This document shows, in pieces, positions 54,724 to 63,907 of a stretch of DNA of 64,000 nt. The notes beneath the pieces were generated by a model. The model saw only the letters and a program-made list of their open reading frames with translations. It ran no database searches and was not told the DNA's origin. The position numbers and the translations under genes are program-made. The stretch is from Larkinella terrae (GTDB lineage: Bacteria; Bacteroidota; Bacteroidia; Cytophagales; Spirosomataceae). The stretch spans positions 31,573 to 95,572 of the forward strand of contig NZ_WJXZ01000018.1 of NCBI RefSeq assembly GCF_009668025.1, written 5' to 3'. Position 1 is the stretch's first letter. Each line of letters opens with the position of its first letter.

Positions 54724-56118
54724 ATGAATACCAAACAGCAGACAATACAAAAAGCGGTATCGGTATCGGGCGTAGGATTGCACACAGGTGTTGTGGCAAC
54801 CATGACGTTCCTGCCCGCACCAGCCCATCATGGTTACAAATTTCAACGCGTCGATTTGCCGGGTCAGCCGATCGTTGATGCCGACGTCGATAATGTGGTC
54901 GATCTGTCTCGCGGAACCACCCTCGAACAGAACGGCGCCCGCATTCATACGGTCGAACACGCACTCGCATCGCTGGTCGGTCTGCAACTCGATAACATTC
55001 TGATTCAGCTCGACGGCCCCGAACCGCCCATCATGGACGGCAGTTCGATCAAATTCATCGAGGCCCTGCAGGACGCGGGCATTGAAGAACAGAATGCGTA
55101 CCGTAACTACTTCGAAATCAACGAGTACGTTCATTACAAAAACCCGGAGAAGGATATTGAAATTGCCGCTTTGCCACTCAACGATTACCGGCTCACCGTC
55201 ATGGTGGACTATAATTCGCGGGTGATTACGAGCCAGCACGCATTTCTGAACGACATCAATATGTTTTCGTCGCAGATTGCCAATTGCCGGACGTTTGTGT
55301 TTCTGCACGAGCTGGAAATGCTCTACAAGCAGAATCTGATCAAGGGTGGAGACCTGACCAACGCCATTGTAATCGTCGACCGCGACGTCCGCGAGGGCGA
55401 GCTGGACTACCTGGCCGATCTGCTGAATAAACCGAAAGTCAGCGTCAATAAAAAAGAAGGAATTCTGAATAACCTCGACCTGCACTACCCGAACGAGATG
55501 GCCCGTCATAAGCTGCTTGATCTCGTCGGCGACCTGGCTCTGGTCGGTCGGCCAATCAAGGCGCAGATTCTGGCGGCCCGGCCTGGTCACGCGGCCAATG
55601 TGGCGTTTGCCAAAAAGATCAAGAAACTGATGCAGAAAAATGCCGCGAACACGAGCCCGGCTTATGACCCGACTCAGCCTCCGGTGTACGATTTTCACAA
55701 AATTGCGAGCCTGCTGCCGCACCGCTATCCCTTCCAGATGATTGATAAAATCATCGCGCTGGACGAAACGAGCGTGGTTGGCATAAAAAATGTAACTATG
55801 AATGAGCAATACTTCATGGGGCATTTTCCGGGAAATCCGGTAATGCCGGGCGTATTGCAGTTGGAGTCGATGGCCCAAACCGGCGGCATTCTGGTGCTGA
55901 GCACCGTTCCCGATCCGGAAAACTACTGGCCTTACCTGATCGGAATCGAAAACTGTCGCTTCCGGCGCAACGTTGTTCCGGGCGATACGGTTATTTTCCG
56001 CTGTGAATTTATCTCGCCCATGAAGCGGGGGATCGTCAAAATGTCCGGCCGGGGATATGTCGCCGGGCAGCTTGTCTGTGAGGCCGAAATGATCGCCAGT
56101 CTTGTTAAGAAAAAATAG
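54724..56118 (+). CDS. lpxC/fabZ: LpxC-FabZ fusion: UDP-3-O-acyl-GlcNAc deacetylase / 3-hydroxyacyl-ACP dehydratase
   Basis: 464 residues. Residues 1-305 are LpxC: KAVSVSGVGLHTG, zinc-binding His in HTVEHALASL, and HKLLDLVGDLAL with further ligands. Residues about 318-464 are FabZ: PHRYPFQMIDKI with catalytic His and GHFPGNPVMPGVLQLESMAQ with catalytic Glu. LpxC commits to lipid A; FabZ serves fatty acid synthesis, and fusion balances the two. This fusion is typical of Bacteroidota. An inverted-repeat element separates it from lpxA. Confidence 0.96.
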   Translation: MNTKQQTIQKAVSVSGVGLHTGVVATMTFLPAPAHHGYKFQRVDLPGQPIVDADVDNVVDLSRGTTLEQNGARIHTVEHALASLVGLQLDNILIQLDGPEPPIMDGSSIKFIEALQDAGIEEQNAYRNYFEINEYVHYKNPEKDIEIAALPLNDYRLTVMVDYNSRVITSQHAFLNDINMFSSQIANCRTFVFLHELEMLYKQNLIKGGDLTNAIVIVDRDVREGELDYLADLLNKPKVSVNKKEGILNNLDLHYPNEMARHKLLDLVGDLALVGRPIKAQILAARPGHAANVAFAKKIKKLMQKNAANTSPAYDPTQPPVYDFHKIASLLPHRYPFQMIDKIIALDETSVVGIKNVTMNEQYFMGHFPGNPVMPGVLQLESMAQTGGILVLSTVPDPENYWPYLIGIENCRFRRNVVPGDTVIFRCEFISPMKRGIVKMSGRGYVAGQLVCEAEMIASLVKKK

Positions 56119-56213
56119 GTTTAAGGTTTAAAGGATAAAGTTTAAGGCAACATTTGGCCGGGTTTCAGCGTCAATCCTTAAACAGTAAACCTTAAACATT
56201 AAACATTAAACCA
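56119..56213. repeat. Word-type inverted repeat between lpxC-fabZ and lpxA
   Basis: The left arm (about 56119-56152) repeats GGTTTAA/AGTTTAAGG words; the right arm (about 56177-56213) repeats the complement CCTTAAAC/CATTAAAC. The middle 25 bases are GC-rich and unrelated. No T-run. It resembles the elements at 4278 and 57028 in layout but not in sequence. Confidence 0.7.
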
Positions 56214-56223
56214 CGAACGTTTA

Positions 56224-57018
56224 ATGATTCAACCACTTGCATACATCCACCCTGATTCAAAAATAGCTCAAAACGTTGTTATTGAGCCATTTGCAATCAT
56301 CCACAAGGATGTCGAAATCGGAGAAGGAACCTGGATTGGCTCCCACGCCGTCATCAATGAAGGAGCGCGCATCGGTAAAAACTGCCGCATTTATCCGGGG
56401 GTTGTCATTTCCGCCATTCCGCAGGACCTGAAATTCAAAGGAGAATATACGCTGACCTTTGTGGGCGACAACACCACCATCCGCGAGTACGCAACGGTGA
56501 GCCGGGGAACGGAAGAACACCGCCGGACTGAGATCGGCAGCGACTGCCTGATCATGGCGTATGCCCACGTGGCCCACGACTGCCGGATTGGCAACCACTG
56601 CCTGATTGGCAATACCGTTCAGATGGCGGGCCATGTTCACCTCGGCGACTGGGCCATTATCAGCGCCTTTAGTGCGGTGCATCAGTTTGCCAAAATTGGC
56701 GTCCACGCCTTTATTTCGGGCGGATCGCTGGTTCGGAAAGACGTTCCGCCGTTTTCCAAGGCCGCCCGCGAACCGATTACGTACGCCGGTATCAACTCCG
56801 TGGGCCTCCGGCGCCGGGGCTATACCAACGAGCAGATCAATCAGATTCAGGAAATTTACCGCTATATCTACCTACGCGGTTTGAACAACGCCGAAGCGCT
56901 CACCCGCATCGACCTCGAACTGCCGCCTTCCGACGAACGCGACGAAATCGTTAACTTCATCCGCAACTCCGAACGCGGAATCATGAAGGGACCATCCGGC
57001 CGGGAAGTGGGGGAATGA
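56224..57018 (+). CDS. lpxA: UDP-N-acetylglucosamine acyltransferase
   Basis: 264 residues. A beta-helix of hexapeptide repeats (IHPDSKIAQNVVIEPFAIIH, then IGSDCLIMAYAHVAHDCRIGNH) with catalytic His in MAYAHVAHD and a C-terminal helical domain. The substrate-binding GGSLVRKDVPPFSKA and GLRRRGYTNEQI motifs are intact. First acylation of lipid A. Full length for the family. Confidence 0.95.
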   Translation: MIQPLAYIHPDSKIAQNVVIEPFAIIHKDVEIGEGTWIGSHAVINEGARIGKNCRIYPGVVISAIPQDLKFKGEYTLTFVGDNTTIREYATVSRGTEEHRRTEIGSDCLIMAYAHVAHDCRIGNHCLIGNTVQMAGHVHLGDWAIISAFSAVHQFAKIGVHAFISGGSLVRKDVPPFSKAAREPITYAGINSVGLRRRGYTNEQINQIQEIYRYIYLRGLNNAEALTRIDLELPPSDERDEIVNFIRNSERGIMKGPSGREVGE

Positions 57019-57027
57019 AATAAGGTT

Positions 57028-57137
57028 GAATAACGAATATTGACGGGGCCGCCCGCGCGATACTGAATATCGAATAACGAAAGCCGGTTTTGGGTAAACT
57101 TCATTATTCGCTATTCAATATTCGCTATTCGTTATTT
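57028..57137. repeat. Word-type inverted repeat between lpxA and the ABC ATPase gene
   Basis: The left side contains AATAACGAATATTGA and GAATATCGAATAACGAA (57028-57080); the right side (57104-57137) has TTATTCGCTATTCAATATTCG followed by CTATTCGTTATT, its complement. The outermost part of the right arm also creates a TATTTTTG -7 box (57133-57140). Confidence 0.7.
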
Positions 57138-57150
57138 TTGTTTAAAACGT

Positions 57151-57765
57151 ATGCAAATTACCACCGAACGACTTGGCAAGCGCTTTCGGCGCGAGTGGAT
57201 TTTCCGGAACGTTGACCTGACGATGCGGGCTGGGAACAGCTACACGTTTGTGGGACCCAACGGAAGTGGAAAATCAACTTTGCTGCAAACAATCGCCGGT
57301 GTTTTGCCCGCTTCGGAGGGAGTTATCCGGTATTCGGTTCAGGAAAAACCGGTCGAAATCGACGACTGGTTTCGGCATCTGGTGGTGGCCGCTCCCTACC
57401 TGGAACTCATCGAAGAACTGACCCTGCTGGAATTGCTAACCTTTCACCAATCGTTCAAGCCTTTCAAAAACCAGCTAACTCCCGACCAGCTTTGTGAGTT
57501 GATGTTCCTGAGCCACGCCCGGAATAAGGAAATCAAAGCATTTTCGTCGGGAATGAAACAACGGGTAAAACTCGGGCTGGCTTTTTACTCCGAAGCGTCC
57601 ATTGTCATTCTGGACGAACCTACTTCCAACCTTGATAAACGGGGCATTGCGTGGTACCGCGAGGGCGTTCGCCTGCTCTCCAACCAACTTCTGCTGATCG
57701 GTTCCAATCAACCAGACGAGTACAATTTTTCTCCGAATGTCATCGACATCAGCCGCTGGAAATAG
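57151..57765 (+). CDS. ABC transporter ATP-binding protein, small
   Basis: 204 residues: Walker A GPNGSGKSTLL, signature FSSGMKQRVKLGL, Walker B IVILDEPTSNLD and a switch position with Ser-Asn rather than His (GSNQPD), which departs from the usual His loop. Short size and this sequence resemble the Bacteroidota ATPase often found beside lpxA, possibly in lipid or heme export. A membrane partner is not adjacent. A -7 box inside the preceding repeat may drive it. Confidence 0.85.
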   Translation: MQITTERLGKRFRREWIFRNVDLTMRAGNSYTFVGPNGSGKSTLLQTIAGVLPASEGVIRYSVQEKPVEIDDWFRHLVVAAPYLELIEELTLLELLTFHQSFKPFKNQLTPDQLCELMFLSHARNKEIKAFSSGMKQRVKLGLAFYSEASIVILDEPTSNLDKRGIAWYREGVRLLSNQLLLIGSNQPDEYNFSPNVIDISRWK

Positions 57766-57841
57766 CTAGAGGTAATCTGACACCAAAAACCGCTCAATAG
57801 TAACATATAGTTGCAACTCTTCCCGCCGTTATTGAGTCATG

Positions 57842-57937
57842 GTGAGAAGAAAGAGGTTAGACAAGAGAATAGAGATTAATTCTGTGTCAATTGAGAGGAA
57901 AATCTTTCCTCTCTTGTCTCACATCTTTCCTCTAAAA
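57842..57937. repeat. Word-type inverted repeat before the T9SS type B gene
   Basis: The left arm (AGAGGTTAGACAAGAGAATAG) and right arm (CTTTCCTCTCTTGTCTCACATC) are imperfect complements built from AGAGG/AAGAG words. The gap between arms is about 30 bases. No T-run follows. Confidence 0.6.
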
Positions 57938-57973
57938 TACCTATTTTAGAAATCGTTTTGACGTCGTCGGTCT

Positions 57974-60900
57974 ATGTGGAGAACGTTTACTGTTTCTTTG
58001 ATTTGGTTCATTTCCGGTTTGTCTTTTACGGTTTCCGCCGGGTCACCCGGCGGGGTGGATGTGCCAGGCAATGCCGTGCGGTTTGTGCAGAACAAGGGGC
58101 AATGGGCTTCGGAGGTACTGTTCCGGGCCGAATTACCGGGCGGTTTTTTATTCCTGAAAAAACAGTCGCTTCACTACGTTTTTTACGACGCCGAAGCACT
58201 GGATCGAATCCACTCCGGTACAGGTAATCCGACATCGGCTGTGTCCCGAATGGCCTCTCCTTCGTCCCAGACCGAACCGATGGTTCGTGCCCACGGCGTA
58301 GATGTTCAGCTCCAGAATAGCCTTTCTACGGCGCAGATTGAAAGCAAAAACCTCGTTTCCGAGCATCTGAATTACTTTTTAGGCAACGATCCCAATCACT
58401 GGGCCAGCGCCGTACCGGCTTTCGGAGAGGTGATTTATCACGAAATCTATCCGGGGATCGATCTTCGGCTATTTGCCTATTACCAGACATTGAAATATGA
58501 GTTTCTAGTAAAACCGGGTGCCGATCCGTCGGTGATTCGGCTGAACTACGATGGCGCGACGGCGGTTCGTTCGGAGAATGGACAGTTGATTGTTGAAACC
58601 AGTCTGTTGCCGTTCCGGGAGGAAAAACCGTATTCGTTTACTGAAAAAAACAACAAAACCACCGAAGTTCTGGCGGAGTGGGTGCTGGATGGCAAAACCG
58701 CTTCGTTTCGTTTTCCGGCTCGATACGATACCCAGCAACCGCTTACAATCGACCCAACGTTGATTTTTTCTTCCTATTCGGGCTCGGTCAGCGACAACTG
58801 GGGGCATACGGCTACCTACGACAATGAGGGAAATCTGTATACGGCCGGAACTGTGTACGGAAATAATTTTACACCGGCAACCGGCTCGTTTCAAACCAGT
58901 TACGGGGCCGAAATGGATGTCGCCATTTTGAAGTTCAGCCCGGATGGGAAACGGGTTCTGTATGCCGCCTACCTGGGTGGGTCAACCGGCGAAACTCCTC
59001 ACAGTCTGATCGTTAACAGTAAAAACGAGCTGCTGATCTACGGTGTAACCTCTTCGGTTAATTTCCCGACTACCTCGGCGGCTTTTAGCCGGAAATTTGC
59101 GGGCGGCAAGCCTTTCATTCCCCTCGGGAACAGTCCACCCGAACAGGGCAGCATTTACGGAACCATCTATTTTCGGAATGGGACGGATTTGTTCATTGCC
59201 ACGATTGCTCCTGACGGTAAAGCCTTGAAAAGCAGCACCTACGTGGGTGGTTCGGACAATGACGGGCTGAATGATGTGGTGCAATTCCTGAAAATCTACA
59301 ATTATGGCGATGATTTGCGCGGTGAAATTATGGTCGATAAAAACGACAATGTATACGTCGCGACGCTGTCGTTTTCTGCCGATTTTCCGGTGACCGCCAA
59401 TGCGCCCCAGCCCAAATTGAATGGCCCGGCCGATGCGGTTTTTCTGCAGCTAAATCCGGAGTTAAGTCAGTTGCGTTGGAGTACCTTTTTTGGCGGAAGT
59501 GGTTACGATGTAGCCTATGCCCTTCGCATTGGCGCGTCGGGTTCCATGTACGCGGTTGGTACCACGCAAAGCGCCAATTTGCCGGGCACTGCCGGGGCCT
59601 ATAAACCGCAGATTGGGGGCGTGGAAGACGGTTTTCTGGTCAAATTTACCAACAATCAACTGGAGCGCAGCACCTATCTGGGCACCACCGCCGAAGATGC
59701 GGCTTACCTGATCGACCTGGACCCACAGGAAAATCCGCACGTATTTGGCTTATCCAGAGGTCCTTACCCGGTTTCGGATGGTATTTATCAGAATGCCAAA
59801 AGTGGGCAGTTTATTCATGCCCTCGATCCGGCCCTTTCAAAAACCATCTTCTCGACGGTTATTGGTTCCGGTCGAACCGGGCCGGATATTTCGCCAACGG
59901 CTTTTCTGGTCAACGAATGCGGCAATATTTACCTGTCGGGCTGGGGCGGAACCGTGAACGTCCGGCACGGCAATGGCAACAGCAGCACGCAGGGATTACC
60001 GGTTACGACGGATGCGTTTCGAAGGACAACCGACGGCAGCAACTTTTGGATCGGTTTGCTGGAACAGGGCGCAAAATCACTCCTTTACGCCACTTTCTTC
60101 GGCAGCGATAATGCGGTTGGACGGGGTGATCACGTCGATGGCGGAACCAGTCGGTTCGATAAAAGCGGAGTCATTTACCACGCAGCCTGTGCCTGTGGCG
60201 GAACGCATTTCCCGACAACGGCGCAGGCCTGGTCGCAAACCAACAAAAGCCCCAACTGCAACAATGCCGCGTTTAAGTTCGACATCGACCGGCTGAAAGC
60301 CGCCTTCGATAGTTACCAGGGAACGCAAAAGGATGTCGTTCAGGGATGCACGCCCCTGACGCTCAACTTCATCAATACCAGCGAGGGCGGAGTTACCTAC
60401 GCCTGGGATTTTGGCGGAACGGGTACCTCAACGACGCCGGGATCGGTGAATCATACGTTTGATAAACCGGGGGAATATACCGTTACGCTGACGGCCTATA
60501 ACAAACTGACCTGCAAGCGGGTGGATGTGGCGCAGAAAGTGATCAAAGTGTTTCCGTCCGATTTCAGGATCAGCAAAGATACGACCATTTGCGCGGGCCA
60601 GCCGGTGCAATTGCTGGCGGGCGGGGGCAAAACGTATGAGTGGACGCCCGTGCAGGGTTTGAGCAGCGCGACAATCAATAATCCGGTTGTCAATCCGACG
60701 AAAACCACCACCTATTCCGTAAAAATTACGAACGAAAACGGGTGTTCTACGACGAAAAACGTGACCATCACCACGGACGATTCCTTCAAACCCGTTGCGG
60801 AAGTACGGCTTAGCACCGCCTGCGGTCAGCCAATGAAAGTCGAGTTAGTCAACAAAACTGCGGGCGCGACCGGTTTTCAATGGGCGATGGGCAACGGCGA

Positions 60901-61258
60901 TACGTTGAAAACCAACGCGCCGGGAACCTACCAGTACGCCCAGTCGGGGCAATACCAAATCACCGTGATTTCGTCCAAAAACGGTTGTAACCTGGCTCTT
61001 AATCTGCCGGTTACGATTGAAAACATGAGTGAAGTTCCTAATGTGGTGACGGCTAATAATGACGGCAAAAACGATGTGTTCAATGTAGGTTTCACCGGGG
61101 CCACGCTGGAGATTTTTAACCGCTGGGGCAAGCAGGTATACCGCAGCGAAAGCTACAACAATAGTTGGGGTCGCGACGCCCCGAACGGGCTTTATTACTA
61201 TCTATTGACAACCCAGGGCGGAACCAAATGCAAAGGCTGGGTGGAGGTGCTGGAATAG
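57974..61258 (+). CDS. Large secreted protein with DUF7948-like N-terminus, PKD domains and type B (gliding-motility) T9SS C-terminus
   Basis: 1094 residues with a signal peptide (1-22, ending VSAG). The N-terminal part (NKGQWASEVLFRAELPGGFLF) matches a domain that usually opens such proteins. SBBP-like beta-propeller repeats occupy the middle (YVGGSDNDG, FFGGSGYDVAYAL). PKD-type domains lie near 770-850 and 860-1010, and a CHU_C/gliding-motility C-terminal domain ends it (FNRWGKQVYRSESYNN, WVEVLE). The type B tail means outer-membrane export by T9SS and attachment via a shuttle pair; function is probably adhesive or structural. Confidence 0.9.
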   Translation: MWRTFTVSLIWFISGLSFTVSAGSPGGVDVPGNAVRFVQNKGQWASEVLFRAELPGGFLFLKKQSLHYVFYDAEALDRIHSGTGNPTSAVSRMASPSSQTEPMVRAHGVDVQLQNSLSTAQIESKNLVSEHLNYFLGNDPNHWASAVPAFGEVIYHEIYPGIDLRLFAYYQTLKYEFLVKPGADPSVIRLNYDGATAVRSENGQLIVETSLLPFREEKPYSFTEKNNKTTEVLAEWVLDGKTASFRFPARYDTQQPLTIDPTLIFSSYSGSVSDNWGHTATYDNEGNLYTAGTVYGNNFTPATGSFQTSYGAEMDVAILKFSPDGKRVLYAAYLGGSTGETPHSLIVNSKNELLIYGVTSSVNFPTTSAAFSRKFAGGKPFIPLGNSPPEQGSIYGTIYFRNGTDLFIATIAPDGKALKSSTYVGGSDNDGLNDVVQFLKIYNYGDDLRGEIMVDKNDNVYVATLSFSADFPVTANAPQPKLNGPADAVFLQLNPELSQLRWSTFFGGSGYDVAYALRIGASGSMYAVGTTQSANLPGTAGAYKPQIGGVEDGFLVKFTNNQLERSTYLGTTAEDAAYLIDLDPQENPHVFGLSRGPYPVSDGIYQNAKSGQFIHALDPALSKTIFSTVIGSGRTGPDISPTAFLVNECGNIYLSGWGGTVNVRHGNGNSSTQGLPVTTDAFRRTTDGSNFWIGLLEQGAKSLLYATFFGSDNAVGRGDHVDGGTSRFDKSGVIYHAACACGGTHFPTTAQAWSQTNKSPNCNNAAFKFDIDRLKAAFDSYQGTQKDVVQGCTPLTLNFINTSEGGVTYAWDFGGTGTSTTPGSVNHTFDKPGEYTVTLTAYNKLTCKRVDVAQKVIKVFPSDFRISKDTTICAGQPVQLLAGGGKTYEWTPVQGLSSATINNPVVNPTKTTTYSVKITNENGCSTTKNVTITTDDSFKPVAEVRLSTACGQPMKVELVNKTAGATGFQWAMGNGDTLKTNAPGTYQYAQSGQYQITVISSKNGCNLALNLPVTIENMSEVPNVVTANNDGKNDVFNVGFTGATLEIFNRWGKQVYRSESYNNSWGRDAPNGLYYYLLTTQGGTKCKGWVEVLE

Positions 61259-61387
61259 TCCGGTTTTTGTCGTATTTAACCCTTCTTTAAACGCTTTTAC
61301 ACCCTCATTTTTACGCATTTAGGATGCATTTTTGTTCTGGCTGGTCAGAAGCTCTGCCACTATTATCGACCGTGGCCAGCTCATTTA

Positions 61388-61618
61388 ATGTAACCAAATC
61401 GGACCTTCACCCGGACGCATCGAAAAGACGAGATCAACTCCAACGAGTTTATTAGTTTGATCGCTAGTATCATGCTGCTGACCGCCCTGGCCATTGATGT
61501 CATGCTGCCCGCTTTTGAGTCGGTTCGAAAGCATTTCGGCCTGGGGTCCGAATCGACAAAAACCGTCCAGATCGTCACTTTCTTTTTCATGGGCCAGTTA
61601 TTTACGCCATCTGCCTGA
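61388..61618 (+). pseudogene. Decayed MFS drug-resistance transporter (Bcr/CflA type), N-terminal fragment
   Basis: An ATG (61388-61390) is followed at once by an in-frame TAA; the frame then reads SNEFISLIASIMLLTALAID, a VMLPAFESVRKHFGL stretch and FFFMGQLF before ending at 61616-61618. Those match the first two helices of Bcr/CflA permeases. Nothing of the remaining ~330 residues is visible, so it is a nonsense-mutated, 3'-truncated relic. The neighbouring AraC gene may have regulated it. Confidence 0.6.
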
Positions 61619-61715
61619 AACCGCCGGACTTGCCGTCTAAAAGAGATCGACTGAATTAAATCCGAAAGCTGGAATAAAACTGGAGGTTTGCGCGGGAAAA
61701 AGCTTCAAAAACGGT

Positions 61716-62531
61716 TCACTGAAGTTCACTACGGAATTTGGCGTTCGGGCCGGAAAGCGCGGTGGTGGTTACTCCAAATTCTTTTTTAAACGCAAAGGAG
61801 AAATGGGACAAATCCTCGAATCCCAGATCCTGGAAAATATCCGAGGGTTTTTGGCATTTTTCTTCGATCAGGAACCGGGCTTCCTGCAATCGCCGTTTCA
61901 CCAGCCAGCGGTTGGGCGTTTCCTGAAAGATGGTTTTAAAATCTCTTTTGAAGGCCGACAGACTGCGCCCGGTCAAAAAGGCAAACCGCTCCAGATTGAC
62001 ATTGAATTTATAATTCTTTTGCATAAACGCTTCCAGGTCCACCCGGCCGGGAACGCCGTAATCAAACAAAATATCCACCAGTTCGGGGTGCAATTCCAGA
62101 AGGATAAGCAACAATTCTTCTCTTTTTAAATCCGAAAAGGTAGTGCTGATGTTTCCAAAACCGGTATAATAAGGCTCCAGCGAAAGCAAAAAACTGGTGA
62201 TTAATTTGTCTTTTTTTAGTCGGATAAATGCATTCGTTGAGGTATGCTTTTTAAACGTTACAGGATGTTTCTTCTGGAAGTTTTTTAAAAACAGTTCATC
62301 GAAAAAAATGATGACTTTTTCGAACTCGTTATTCACTTTTACTTTGTTATAACGGGCCAGGCGGTTTTTACGAACGAGGCAGCTTTCACCGGCTTTAAGG
62401 ATATAATGTTTATTGCCGTCGTAGCCGTTCATGATTCCTTTGGCTAGGAAGACGAAGAAATGTTCGGCAATGAACTGTTCCGGTGAAAGGGTCGGGCCGA
62501 CAAAACACGATTTTATTTCCGTAATCTTCAT
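61716..62531 (-). CDS. AraC family transcriptional regulator
   Basis: 271 residues with a cupin-like N-terminal sensor (residues 1-150, with NGYDGNKHYILKAGESCLV) and a C-terminal HTH_18 domain: LTGRSLSAFKRDFKTIFQETP, then ILEEKCQKPSDIFQDLGFEDLSH-like pattern with FSFAFKKEFG. Such regulators often control a neighbouring reductase or efflux pump; both lie beside it (the reductase on the same strand, an efflux pseudogene opposite). Confidence 0.88.
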   Translation of the reverse strand: MKITEIKSCFVGPTLSPEQFIAEHFFVFLAKGIMNGYDGNKHYILKAGESCLVRKNRLARYNKVKVNNEFEKVIIFFDELFLKNFQKKHPVTFKKHTSTNAFIRLKKDKLITSFLLSLEPYYTGFGNISTTFSDLKREELLLILLELHPELVDILFDYGVPGRVDLEAFMQKNYKFNVNLERFAFLTGRSLSAFKRDFKTIFQETPNRWLVKRRLQEARFLIEEKCQKPSDIFQDLGFEDLSHFSFAFKKEFGVTTTALSGPNAKFRSELQ

Positions 62532-62616
62532 GGCTTAGCCTGCTATTTCATATCCGCTACTTCCAGAGTCGGTTTCTTTATACCTACCAGTCCGGTTGCG
62601 CCGGTTATGGTCACTT

Positions 62617-63645
62617 TCATTTGATAATGCCAAATTTGATTAAGCTGATTGCCGTTGCAACAATGGCTTCTTCGGTAGAACGCGGTTTCCAACCTAATCG
62701 GGTGATGGCTTTTTGACTGCTTGCCTGTTTTATCATTCCTAAATAAGGCTTAACCGCTTTTAGTTTCGGATTGAAAATAGCCAATAAGTTAATGAGCCAA
62801 TTCGGCAGTTCCCGGCGTGGAACGTCTGCGGCCTTTTCGCCCAGATTTTTCCGGAGTACTTTGGCAATATCCAAGAGCGATAAACCTTCTCCGGCGACGG
62901 CAATAAACCGTTGTCCGCTGGCCTGGGGCAGGGTCATGGCTTTTACGTGCAGGTCGGCCACATCACGCACGTCCACGTAGCCCGATATCAGCTTCGGACA
63001 GGCTTTCATTCCCCCATTCAGCATCAATTTAATATTCTGAATGGAATGCGAAAAATCGTCCGACAAAACCGGTCCCAGTACGCCGGTCGGATTGACCACG
63101 GCGAGTTCTATTCCGTCGCCTTCATTTTTGATAAAATCCCAGGCGGCTTTTTCGGAAATGGTTTTCGATTTTTGATAGGGAAAAACCGTATTATTCAAAA
63201 CCGTCCAGTCTTCCTCGGTATACGGCGTCGTTTTGACGGTTCCCATCCCAATAGCGCCAAATGCTGACGTCAGTACCACGCGCTTGACACCCGCTTTTTT
63301 GGCGGCACGCATCACAAAAAGGACCCCGTTTTTGGCCGGAATGACAAAATCATCCTCTGTTTTTGCCTCCGTTTGTGGCGTTGGTGAAGCGACGTGAATG
63401 ACATACTGGCAGCCTTCGACGGCTTTCTCCCAACTTGACTCATTCCGTAAATCGGCTTCCGCGAAGGATAAACCGTCCACGGACCGAACTCCGCCTTCTT
63501 TCAGCATCTGTGTGACCAAATCCGCTTTTTTCAGGGAGCGCAGCGTGGCTTTTACGTTAAAACCCTGGTTGAGCAAGGCAATAATGCAATACGAAGCGAT
63601 AAATCCTGAACCTCCGGTGACCAATACGGTTTCTTTCGTTTCCAT
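62617..63645 (-). CDS. NAD(P)-dependent reductase, extended SDR (DFR/aldehyde reductase-like)
   Basis: 342 residues from the ATG of METKETVLV (63643-63645); a start 27 bases upstream is possible. Rossmann motif TGGSGFIASYC, then VIHVASPTP, and the Tyr-x-x-x-Lys pair appears as YQKSK after a conserved Ser (VVLTSAFGA). This corresponds to the dihydroflavonol-4-reductase/aldehyde reductase branch. Likely cytosolic; substrate unknown. The AraC gene lies 85 bases downstream on the same strand. Confidence 0.88.
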   Translation of the reverse strand: METKETVLVTGGSGFIASYCIIALLNQGFNVKATLRSLKKADLVTQMLKEGGVRSVDGLSFAEADLRNESSWEKAVEGCQYVIHVASPTPQTEAKTEDDFVIPAKNGVLFVMRAAKKAGVKRVVLTSAFGAIGMGTVKTTPYTEEDWTVLNNTVFPYQKSKTISEKAAWDFIKNEGDGIELAVVNPTGVLGPVLSDDFSHSIQNIKLMLNGGMKACPKLISGYVDVRDVADLHVKAMTLPQASGQRFIAVAGEGLSLLDIAKVLRKNLGEKAADVPRRELPNWLINLLAIFNPKLKAVKPYLGMIKQASSQKAITRLGWKPRSTEEAIVATAISLIKFGIIK

Positions 63646-63862
63646 TTTCTGATTGAAATTTTGGTGCTGCAAAATTCAGTCAGAAAATGGTCGGATGGTT
63701 TGTTTAAAAGTCCAAACTCGTTTGTTGAGACGTCCAATTTTTGTTTGGCCAGAACGGGCTAATTTGGAGAACCGATTGAAGACTTTTGTTTCCACCACCT
63801 TTCGCAGAGTACCGGTTTTAGGTTCGTAAATCCAGACGGAATTGCGCCGGTGTTCAGATAGA
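63646..63862. other. Gap between the SDR gene and the IS end
   Basis: About 220 bases with no gene seen. The true IS boundary must lie somewhere in 63740-63862 but no obvious terminal repeat is visible in this window alone. Confidence 0.45.
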
Positions 63863-63896
63863 CCGCAACTTTTGGGATCAAGTTCAAAAGTTGTGG
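63863..63896. repeat. Subterminal inverted repeat of the IS element
   Basis: CCGCAACTTTTG (63863-63874) and CAAAAGTTGTGG (63885-63896) are complementary at 11 of 12 positions, with a ten-base loop, and sit immediately 3' of the transposase stop. Confidence 0.55.
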
Positions 63897-63907
63897 ATCA
63901 TCTTGGA

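Noticed and set aside
54709..55878. 389-codon minus-strand frame opposite lpxC-fabZ
   Set aside because: The plus strand carries catalytic motifs of both LpxC and FabZ; the antisense frame is a compositional shadow.
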